This document shows positions 1 to 5,555 of a stretch of DNA of 6,868 bases, piece after piece. Origin of the DNA: JBFKPQ01 sp041628225 (GTDB taxonomy: Bacteria; Actinomycetota; Acidimicrobiia; Spongiisociales; JAENVV01); NCBI GenBank assembly GCA_041628225.1, contig JBFKPQ010000125.1:1-6868 (forward strand). Direction: 5' to 3'. Made by a program: the position numbers and the translations under genes. Numbering within the stretch: position 1 is the stretch's first letter; each line of letters opens with the position of its first letter. The notes beneath the pieces were generated by a model. That model worked only from the letters and a program-made list of their open reading frames with translations. It searched no databases and was not told where the DNA came from.

Positions 1-116
1 AGCAGCAACGCTGGCTCGCCTCCCTCCCTGTCACCGAAGAACTCCCGTATCTCTTCGGTGTGACCGGTCCGGTCGAGGTCGCAGAACGTCTGGCCGATGC
101 GCTGGAGGAGCGATGA
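1..116 (+). CDS. C-terminal end of an ArsA/Get3-like ATPase (5' truncated by window edge)
   Basis: The frame starting at base 3 is open to a TGA at 114-116 and encodes 37 residues, including LFGVTGPVEVAERLADALEE. No P-loop or other catalytic motif lies inside the window. The call rests on two points. The tail resembles the end of actinobacterial ArsA-family ATPases (a hydrophobic LP-LFGV-GP segment followed by an amphipathic helix). The gene also overlaps by four bases (ATGA, 113-116) a complete gene of that family, and such ATPases are often encoded as adjacent pairs, as in the mycobacterial Rv3679/Rv3680 pair. The overlap implies one operon with translational coupling. The two proteins probably form a heteromeric ATPase; that is inference from the family. 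Another hydrophobic-tailed protein cannot be excluded from 37 residues. Confidence 0.62.
   Translation, partial: QQRWLASLPVTEELPYLFGVTGPVEVAERLADALEER
104..108 (+). promoter_or_regulatory. Ribosome binding site of the second ArsA-like gene, inside the first
   Basis: GGAGG sits four bases before the ATG at 113 and is part of the last codons (Leu-Glu-Glu-Arg) of the upstream ATPase. With the ATGA stop/start overlap it fixes the start and suggests coupled translation of the two ATPases. Confidence 0.7.
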
Positions 117-1135
117 CCAAGCCGATCCTCGTGACCGGCGCCGGCGGCGTCGGCAAGACGACGGTCTCGGCCGCGCTGGGCGTGCACGCCGCCCGATCCG
201 GGCTGTCCACGCTCGTTCTGACGGTCGACCCGGCCAAGCGTCTCGCCACGGCACTGGGCGTCGACCACCTCGGACCGACCCCGACGGCCAACGCCGAGCT
301 ACCCACACTGTGGGCGGCCATGCTCGACGCCGAGTCCTCGTGGGAGGAGATCGCCCGTCGCCACGCGCCGTCTGACGTCGCCGACCGGCTCGTCACATCG
401 GAGTTCTTCCGATCGATCACCCGACACTTCCCCGCCAGCCAGTCGTACGCGGCCGCCGAGAAGATGGCCGACCACGTCGAGGCCGGATCCTGGGATGTCA
501 TCATCGTCGACACACCACCCTCGGCGGGCGGCATCGAGTTCTTCACGGCGCCTCAGGAGCTGACCGAGTTGGTCGGCGGGCGGTTGTTCCGATGGTTGAC
601 GGGTGGCTCGATCCCCGGGAGGCGGGAGCTCTTCAACCTGGCGGCTCGCCCGGCGCTGCGGATCGTCGACATCGCACTGGGATCCGACCTCCTCGAACGG
701 GTATCGGCGTTCCTGTTCGACCTCCGCACCACATACGACGGATTGCGGAGCAGGTCCAAAGAGATCGAAACGCACTTCCGCGACTCGGTGACGCTCGTGG
801 TCACGACCGCGGACCCGGCACCCGTTGCCGAAGCCGCGCGCTTCTTTCAGGCGCTCCCGTCCGTCGCCAACGCTCCGGCCGCCGTCATCTTCAATCGGGC
901 ACTCCCCACCGAATGGGAGAAAGCCGAAATCCCGGAGGATGCCGCCAGGCCGCTGGCGCGGAACCTGGCGCTCTGGGCGCGCGAGGCACGGCGTCAGGAA
1001 ACGGTCCGCGACGAGTTCGCAGCCCGATACCGGGTTCCGGTGGCGACGATCGGGTGGCGCCCGACGGCGCCGACCGACCTCGAGGCGCTCGACGCGCTCG
1101 TCGCCGGGTCGCCCACACTGGCCGACCTCCTCTAG
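113..1135 (+). CDS. ArsA/Get3-like SIMIBI-class ATPase (second of a tandem pair)
   Basis: This 340-residue cytosolic P-loop ATPase belongs to the ArsA/Get3 group. Visible motifs are a Walker A loop GAGGVGKTT at residues 9-17, a switch I-like segment TVDPAKRLATALG starting at T37 with D39, and a Walker B/switch II-like VIIVDTPPS with D133. After it comes a hydrophobic stretch (IEFFTAPQELTELVGG) typical of the actinobacterial subfamily. The ATG at 113 is supported by GGAGG at 104-108, four bases upstream, and by the ATGA overlap with the preceding gene. In family members of known role, ATP-driven dimer rearrangement handles metalloids (ArsA) or tail-anchored membrane proteins (Get3). The substrate here is unknown, and no arsenic-resistance gene is nearby, so arsenite export is not supported. 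The lysine expected as second residue of the deviant Walker A (GKGGVGKT) is alanine (A10). The stop TAG shares its bases with the stop of convergent dnaE. Confidence 0.9.
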   Translation: MTKPILVTGAGGVGKTTVSAALGVHAARSGLSTLVLTVDPAKRLATALGVDHLGPTPTANAELPTLWAAMLDAESSWEEIARRHAPSDVADRLVTSEFFRSITRHFPASQSYAAAEKMADHVEAGSWDVIIVDTPPSAGGIEFFTAPQELTELVGGRLFRWLTGGSIPGRRELFNLAARPALRIVDIALGSDLLERVSAFLFDLRTTYDGLRSRSKEIETHFRDSVTLVVTTADPAPVAEAARFFQALPSVANAPAAVIFNRALPTEWEKAEIPEDAARPLARNLALWAREARRQETVRDEFAARYRVPVATIGWRPTAPTDLEALDALVAGSPTLADLL

Positions 1136-1139
1136 AGGA
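1128..1139. other. 12-bp perfect palindrome at the convergent arsA-like/dnaE stop overlap
   Basis: TCCTCTAGAGGA is a perfect palindrome centred between 1133 and 1134. Its central CTAG (1132-1135) gives a TAG stop to the plus-strand ATPase gene and to the minus-strand dnaE gene. There is no loop and no T-tract, so it is not a conventional hairpin terminator. No separate bidirectional terminator fits between the genes, so transcripts presumably run into each other's 3' ends. The palindrome is directly visible; any function is unproven. Confidence 0.6.
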
Positions 1140-4100
1140 CGGCCCGCTGTCCGAACAGCTCCCGTAGCTCGGCGTAGAGCGCCGACCGGGGCTCCACTCG
1201 ATGTTGGTCGCCGAGCTTCAGCACCTTGTGCCCCTGGTCGGTCGTCATGTGCAACAGAACGGGCGCGGTGCCCGGATGGTTCGAGAGCACGTCCTTGAGG
1301 CGCTGCACCTTGTCGGCCGACAGCAACATGGCTGGGACCTGCACGCGGACCGTGTCGTCGAGCCGCAACTGGGGTTCCTGGAGTGACTGTGCTCTGATCT
1401 TGACCTCATCGCCCTTGTGGTCGAGGGAGCCGGTCACCAACAGCACCGCATCCTCCCGGACGAGCGGTCCGAACTCGGCGACAGTTCGCGGAAAACACAT
1501 GACTTCGACCGACCCGGCGAGGTCTTCGAGCTGGAAGAAGATCATCGGTTCGCCCTTGCGGGTGAACCGCTTCGACACCGAGCCGACGAGCCCACCCACG
1601 GTGACCCTGGCGTTGTCGGCCAGATCCATGAGGTCGGAGACAACACAGGTCGAGGACGCCCGCAACATCCGTTCGACACCCAGCAGCGGGTGGTCGGAGA
1701 CGTACAACCCCAACATCTCCTTTTCGAACGCCAGCTTGATGCGTTTGTCCCATTCGTCCGTCGAGATCTCCCGCTTCGCCATCTCGACGGCGCCGTCGCC
1801 GTTGCCGAAGAGGCTGAACTGTCCGATGTCTTCGTTTCGCCGCCGCGTCAGCGTTGCGTCGAGAATGTCTTCGAACTCGAGAACGAGTCCCTTGCGGCTG
1901 TAGCCGAGGCTGTCGAATCCACCGGCCTTGATCAACGATTCGAGGGTCCGCTTGTTGAGCGCCGACACGTCGACCCGATCCACGAAGTCCTGGAAGTCGT
2001 CGAACGGTCCCGCCTCACGGCGAGCGTCCACGATCTTCTCGACGACCCCTTCGCCGACGTTGCGGACGGCCGACATGCCGAACAGGATCTTCCCGTCGCG
2101 GGTGACGAAGTCCATGTCGGATTCGTTGACGTCGGGAACCAGGACTTCGAGTCCCATCGTGCGGCATTCGTTGAGGTAGATCGCGGTGCGATCCTTGTCC
2201 CGCTTCGTCGACGTCAGCAGCGCCGCCATGTACTCGGCCGGATAGTGCGCCTTGAGAAAGGCGGTCTGGAAAGCCACATACGCGTAACAGGCGGAATGCG
2301 ACTTGTTGAAGCCGTATCCGGCGAACGGTTCGACGGCATCCCACAGGTCATTGCCCAGTTTCTCGGGATGTCCCTGCTCCACGCATCCGGCCACGAATTT
2401 GGCCTTCTCGGCGTCCATGACCGACTTGATCTTCTTGCCCATCGCCTTGCGGAGGTTGTCGGCCTGCGTCATGTCGTAGCCCGCCATCTCCTGGGCGACC
2501 TGCATCACCTGCTCCTGGTACACGATGATCCCGTACGTCGTCTCCAGAAACCGTTCGGTCTCCGGATGGGGGTACTCGATCGGCTTTCGACCGTTCTTCC
2601 GGTCGGCGTACTCGTAGTGCATGTTCATGCCCATCGGTCCGGGACGGAACAAGGCGTTGACGGCGATGATGTCCTCGAACGTTTCCGGTTCGAGGCTGCG
2701 AATGAGCGACCGCATGGCCGATCCCTCGAGCTGGAACACGCCGATCGTATCGCCTGCACGGAGCAGCTCGAACGTCTTCGGGTCGTCGAGCGGTACGTCG
2801 TCGATGTCGACTCGGTCTCCGTGCGAGCGTTCGATGAGTTCCAAACAGCGCTCGATCGTCGACAGGTTCCGGAGACCCAAGAAGTCCATCTTCAGCAACC
2901 CGAGCGACTCGATGGCGCCCATCTCGTACTGCGTGACGATCTCGGCCCCGTCGCCCTTCTGCTGAACCGGGACGAGTTCGGTCACGGGTTCCGGTGAGAT
3001 GACGACCGCCGCAGCATGGATGGAGTCCTGTCGGCGGAGCCCTTCCAGGCCGCGCGCCGTCTCGACGACCCGCTTGACGTCCGGGTCGGCGTCGTAGGCC
3101 GTCCGCAGCTCGGAGGCGTTCGAGAACCAGTCTTTGATGGTCTGATCGCTGTCGGCCGGCGGCGCCTCCAGACATTGGTCGAGCGTGGCTTCTTTGCCGA
3201 GGATCGCCGGCGGCATCATCTTCGCCACCCGGTCGCCGACCGAGTATGGCAACCCGAGCACCCGGGCCGCATCGCGAATCGCCTGCCGACCCTTGATGGT
3301 CGAGAAGGTGATGATCTGCGCGACGTGGTCAGATCCGTACTTCTCGGCGGCGTACCGGATCACGTCGGCGCGGTACCGCTCATCGAAATCCATGTCGATG
3401 TCGGGCATTTCGCGACGACCCGGGTTGAGGAATCGCTCGAAGATCATCCCGTACCGCAGAGGATCGAGGTCGGTGATGCGCAGGCAATAGGACACGATGG
3501 CGCCGGCCGCCGAGCCACGCCCCGGTCCGGTTCGTATCCCTCGTTCGCGCGCGTAGCGGATGAGGTCCCACACGATCAGGAAGTAGGCGGGGAACCCCAT
3601 GTCCTCGATGATCCGGAGTTCATGCTCGATCCGGTCGCTCACCACTTCGTCGAGCATCGCGCCGTAACGCTGTTTGGCGCCTTCGTACACGAGTTCGCGC
3701 AGGTAGCTCGTTTCCGTGTGACCGGCCGGCACGGGAAACTGCGGAAGCAGGATCTTCCCGAACTCCAGCGTCACGTGCGAACGATCGGCGATCTCCAACG
3801 TGTTGTCGCACGCTCCCGGGAACTCGTCGTCGGGAAACATCGAACGCATTTCGCGGTTCGTCTTGAGGTACAACCCAGTTCCCTCGAACTTGAAACGGCT
3901 GGGATCGTCGATGGTCGATCCCGTCTGGATGCAGAGCAGTACGTCGTGGCTCTCGGCGTCCTCCGCACGGATGTAGTGGGCATCGTTCGCAGCCAGTAGC
4001 GGCGCGCCCGTTCGGCGGCTGATGTCGACCAGGTCGGGGAGGATGCGCCGCTGTGCTTCGATGCCGTGGTCGGCGATCTCGATGAAGAAGTTGTCCTTGC

Positions 4101-4641
4101 CGAAGATGTCCTGATAGCGCGCCGCCGCGGCCAGAGCTCCATCGAAGTCGCGCGACAAGCTCGTGTTGCCTTCTTCCCGGGACGCATCCGGAGCCAAGAG
4201 CGAAGCCACCTCGCCGCCCAGGCACCCGGACGTGGCGATGACGCCCTCGGCGTGCTCGGCGAGCAGCTCGAAGTCCATGCGCGGCTTGTAGTAATAGCCG
4301 TCGAGGTAGCTCGCCGAGACGAGTTTCATGAGGTTCTGGTACCCGGTCTGGTTCTCGGCCAACAGCGTCATGTGGTACCGGCGGTTCTCGGCCCGGCTGG
4401 GCCGGTCGAACCGGCTGCCGGGCGTGACGTACGCCTCGACGCCGAGGATCGGTTTCACGCCGGCGGCAGTCGCAGCCCGGTAGAAGTCGACCGTCCCGTA
4501 CATGACCCCGTGGTCCGTGACCGCAATGGCCGGCTGAGCGTCGCGGGCCGCCACCCGCACCATGTCCTTGACCCGGGCCGCGCCATCGAGCATCGAGAAC
4601 TCGCTGTGCACGTGTAGATGAGCGAAGCCGTCGCGGGCCAA
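1132..4641 (-). CDS. dnaE: DNA polymerase III subunit alpha (replicative polymerase, DnaE1 type)
   Basis: This 1169-residue protein is close to E. coli DnaE (1160) and is the catalytic subunit of the chromosomal replicase. Residues 1-280 form the PHP domain (HLHVHSEFSMLDG at 8-20, VTDHG, SGCLGGEV, NDAHY). The polymerase palm has PDIDMDF with catalytic D414 and D416, and LLKMDFLGLRNL with D586. The fingers motif GYGFNKSHSACYAY lies near 774-787. A helix-hairpin-helix region lies near 890-910. The beta-clamp-binding pentapeptide QFSLF is at 941-945. An OB fold spans about 1008-1075, followed by a C-terminal domain expected to bind tau. The start is TTG, needed to keep the N-terminal HxH motif, with GGAGGT ten bases upstream; an adjacent in-frame CTG (4642-4644) is an alternative. 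No intein or frameshift is visible. All nine expected PHP metal ligands are present, which suggests built-in 3'-5' proofreading. The gene follows the rhomboid gene by 46 nt and converges on the ATPase gene. Confidence 0.98.
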   Translation of the reverse strand: MARDGFAHLHVHSEFSMLDGAARVKDMVRVAARDAQPAIAVTDHGVMYGTVDFYRAATAAGVKPILGVEAYVTPGSRFDRPSRAENRRYHMTLLAENQTGYQNLMKLVSASYLDGYYYKPRMDFELLAEHAEGVIATSGCLGGEVASLLAPDASREEGNTSLSRDFDGALAAAARYQDIFGKDNFFIEIADHGIEAQRRILPDLVDISRRTGAPLLAANDAHYIRAEDAESHDVLLCIQTGSTIDDPSRFKFEGTGLYLKTNREMRSMFPDDEFPGACDNTLEIADRSHVTLEFGKILLPQFPVPAGHTETSYLRELVYEGAKQRYGAMLDEVVSDRIEHELRIIEDMGFPAYFLIVWDLIRYARERGIRTGPGRGSAAGAIVSYCLRITDLDPLRYGMIFERFLNPGRREMPDIDMDFDERYRADVIRYAAEKYGSDHVAQIITFSTIKGRQAIRDAARVLGLPYSVGDRVAKMMPPAILGKEATLDQCLEAPPADSDQTIKDWFSNASELRTAYDADPDVKRVVETARGLEGLRRQDSIHAAAVVISPEPVTELVPVQQKGDGAEIVTQYEMGAIESLGLLKMDFLGLRNLSTIERCLELIERSHGDRVDIDDVPLDDPKTFELLRAGDTIGVFQLEGSAMRSLIRSLEPETFEDIIAVNALFRPGPMGMNMHYEYADRKNGRKPIEYPHPETERFLETTYGIIVYQEQVMQVAQEMAGYDMTQADNLRKAMGKKIKSVMDAEKAKFVAGCVEQGHPEKLGNDLWDAVEPFAGYGFNKSHSACYAYVAFQTAFLKAHYPAEYMAALLTSTKRDKDRTAIYLNECRTMGLEVLVPDVNESDMDFVTRDGKILFGMSAVRNVGEGVVEKIVDARREAGPFDDFQDFVDRVDVSALNKRTLESLIKAGGFDSLGYSRKGLVLEFEDILDATLTRRRNEDIGQFSLFGNGDGAVEMAKREISTDEWDKRIKLAFEKEMLGLYVSDHPLLGVERMLRASSTCVVSDLMDLADNARVTVGGLVGSVSKRFTRKGEPMIFFQLEDLAGSVEVMCFPRTVAEFGPLVREDAVLLVTGSLDHKGDEVKIRAQSLQEPQLRLDDTVRVQVPAMLLSADKVQRLKDVLSNHPGTAPVLLHMTTDQGHKVLKLGDQHRVEPRSALYAELRELFGQRAVL

Positions 4642-4651
4642 CAGCTGACAG

Positions 4652-4657
4652 ACCTCC
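4652..4657 (-). promoter_or_regulatory. Ribosome binding site of dnaE
   Basis: On the minus strand GGAGGT lies ten bases before the TTG at 4641-4639 and seven before the in-frame CTG at 4644-4642. The next in-frame codons upstream run into a TAA at 4668-4666, so the start must be one of these non-ATG codons. TTG is preferred because its reading begins Met-Ala-Arg-Asp-Gly directly before the conserved HLHVHSE motif. Confidence 0.7.
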
Positions 4658-4661
4658 GAAG

Positions 4662-4683
4662 CGAATTACAGGGCTGGAATTCG
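4662..4683. repeat. Small inverted repeat in the rhomboid-dnaE spacer
   Basis: CGAATT (4662-4667) and AATTCG (4678-4683) are perfect 6-bp inverted arms around a 10-nt loop. They fill most of the 46-nt gap, just upstream of the dnaE ribosome binding site. There is no following T-run on either strand, so it is not a clear intrinsic terminator. It could be a weak hairpin in a rhomboid-dnaE mRNA or chance in an AT-richer spacer. Confidence 0.35.
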
Positions 4684-4687
4684 GACG

Positions 4688-5485
4688 TTACCAGACCGAC
4701 AGGATGGCGGCCAGTGCGACGGCGGCGGCGGCCATGACCCGCTGCGGGGCGTGCCGGCCGGGCACGTTTTCGTACAACCAGCCGAGCACCACACCGGCGA
4801 CGAGACCCCCGAGATGGCCCTGCCAGGACACCCGCGGTACCAGAAAGGGCACGACGGCGTTGAGGGCCAACAGGAACAACATCTGGTTGTACATGGCGCG
4901 TCCCTGCGGGGTGTGTCGCCGGCTGCTCGACAGGTACAGCCACACCCCGAACACGCCGAAGATGGCACCGGACGCACCGACCAGCAGGTCGTCGGGTCCG
5001 CCCAACCAGAACGCCGTTGCTCCCCCGGCGGCGGCCGACGCGAGGTACAGACCCAAGAAGGGGGCGGGGCCGTACCGGCGTTCGATGGCAGGCCCGAAGA
5101 GATACAGCGCATACATGTTGAAAGCGAGGTGGAGAGTGCTGGCATGGAGCAATGCTGCGCCGAACAAGCGCCACCACTCGCCTTCGGCGACGAGACGATT
5201 GTCCTGGACGAGCCAGACCAGCGCTTGTCCGGAGGCCGGCACGAAGCGAGCCATCACGTAGACGGCCACGGCGATCGCGATGATCGTCTTCGTCACGGTC
5301 GCTCCGTCCGCCGGGCTGATCGACCGCAGATGCTTGGCGCGCGTGGTCCCCAGCTCCCGATGGCAATCGGGGCACCGCTGACCGACGGCTGCATCCACGG
5401 AGCAGTCAGGACAGATGGGGAGGCCGCAGCGCGAACAGCGGAGTCCGGTGACGACCGTCGGATGGCGGTAGCAGGTGGTTTCCAC
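4688..5485 (-). CDS. Rhomboid-family intramembrane serine protease with N-terminal zinc-binding domain
   Basis: The protein is 265 residues from the GTG at 5485. The N-terminus has paired metal ligands C5/H8, C17/C20, C25/C28 and C38/C41, a B-box/RING-like cross-brace pattern predicted to bind zinc in the cytosol. About seven hydrophobic segments follow. Rhomboid catalytic features are complete: HLAFN with H119 and N123, GASGAIFG with nucleophile S172, and HLGGLVAG with H224, matching H150, N154, S201 and H254 of E. coli GlpG. It should cleave membrane-protein substrates within the bilayer; the substrate is unknown. A GTG at 5506 gives seven more residues, but that codon overlaps the nearest GGAGGT, so it cannot use that site. 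The 5485 start places ETTCYRHP at the N-terminus, as in similar proteins, and lies 8 nt after a TAGCCT -10 element, so a leaderless mRNA is possible. dnaE follows on the same strand, suggesting co-transcription. Confidence 0.93.
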   Translation of the reverse strand: METTCYRHPTVVTGLRCSRCGLPICPDCSVDAAVGQRCPDCHRELGTTRAKHLRSISPADGATVTKTIIAIAVAVYVMARFVPASGQALVWLVQDNRLVAEGEWWRLFGAALLHASTLHLAFNMYALYLFGPAIERRYGPAPFLGLYLASAAAGGATAFWLGGPDDLLVGASGAIFGVFGVWLYLSSSRRHTPQGRAMYNQMLFLLALNAVVPFLVPRVSWQGHLGGLVAGVVLGWLYENVPGRHAPQRVMAAAAVALAAILSVW

Positions 5486-5493
5486 GAACGAGC

Positions 5494-5521
5494 AGGCTAC
5501 CGGCACCTCCGGCCAATGCCG
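5494..5521 (-). promoter_or_regulatory. Predicted promoter for the rhomboid gene (and probably dnaE)
   Basis: On the minus strand CGGCA (5521-5517) is followed by exactly 17 bp and then TAGCCT (5499-5494), a TANNNT-type -10 element. The -35 part is poor compared with TTGACA. Transcription would begin around 5487-5485, on or within two bases of the GTG proposed as the rhomboid start, giving a leaderless or nearly leaderless mRNA. It is a mirror image of the pfkA promoter and overlaps it, so the two probably compete for polymerase. Confidence 0.5.
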
Positions 5522-5528
5522 TTAGCCT
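5501..5528 (+). promoter_or_regulatory. Predicted promoter for pfkA
   Basis: CGGCA (5501-5505), a 17-bp spacer, then TAGCCT (5523-5528) form a -10-dominated actinobacterial promoter. The last T of the -10 is seven bases before A5535, a suitable purine start that is also the A of an ATG. The pfkA mRNA leader would then be 17 nt. The -35 is weak. Its core is identical to that of the divergent rhomboid promoter. Confidence 0.55.
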
Positions 5529-5534
5529 GCCCCC

Positions 5535-5555
5535 ATGCAGGTGACTCCCACATGA
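5535..5555 (+). CDS. Possible six-codon leaderless leader ORF (MQVTPT) ahead of pfkA
   Basis: ATG at 5535 opens a reading frame of six codons ending in TGA at 5553-5555. The ATG coincides with the transcription start predicted from the TAGCCT -10 element, so it could be read by leaderless initiation. Its stop overlaps the pfkA start as ATGA, which would allow reinitiation on pfkA. The competing view is that the ATG is incidental and the 17-nt leader simply carries the AGGTG ribosome binding site at 5539-5543. The peptide has no attenuation-like codon run. It is too short to be tested from one sequence. Confidence 0.25.
   Translation: MQVTPT
5539..5543 (+). promoter_or_regulatory. Ribosome binding site of pfkA
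   Basis: AGGTG lies eight bases before the ATG at 5552 and supports that start. It lies within the CAG GTG codons of the possible leader ORF, so initiation at 5535 would pass ribosomes over it. Confidence 0.55.

Larger units (their letters stand above)
5492..5530. repeat. 39-bp imperfect dyad in the rhomboid/pfkA divergent region
   Basis: The left arm gcaggctaccggca (5492-5505) and right arm tgccgttagcctgc (5517-5530) are inverted copies matching at 13 of 14 positions; the exception is C5500 against T5522. The loop is 11 nt and the centre is base 5511. The arms contain both mirror-image promoter cores described separately. It may also serve as an operator or cruciform; the sequence alone does not decide. 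Confidence 0.75.

Noticed and set aside
113..1135. Arsenite-efflux role for the ArsA-like gene
   Set aside because: No arsB, arsR, arsC or arsD gene is nearby, and the protein resembles the paired actinobacterial Get3-like subfamily rather than duplicated ArsA.
1146..1159. Stem-loop GCTGT-CCGA-ACAGC ten bases past the ATPase stop, as a possible terminator
   Set aside because: The stem is only five base pairs, there is no T-run after it on either strand, and it encodes the last residues of DnaE.
1417..2997. 526-codon open frame on the plus strand, antisense to dnaE
   Set aside because: Its composition (very rich in Val, Asp, Arg, Glu) is what the complement of high-GC codons produces. It lies wholly inside unmistakable dnaE coding sequence, and I see no motif in it.
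2296..3420. Possible intein in dnaE
   Set aside because: The catalytic regions (PDIDMDF, KMDFLGL, GFNKSHS) are uninterrupted and the protein has normal length, with no intein blocks.
4455..5375. 306-codon minus-strand frame across the rhomboid-dnaE junction
   Set aside because: It is an Arg/Pro-rich out-of-frame shadow of two well-supported genes.
4751..5551. Upstream extension of the pfkA frame to a 606-codon ORF
   Set aside because: The extension is antisense to the rhomboid gene and has no recognisable domain. The normal PFK N-terminus begins at the ATG at 5552, which has its own ribosome binding site.
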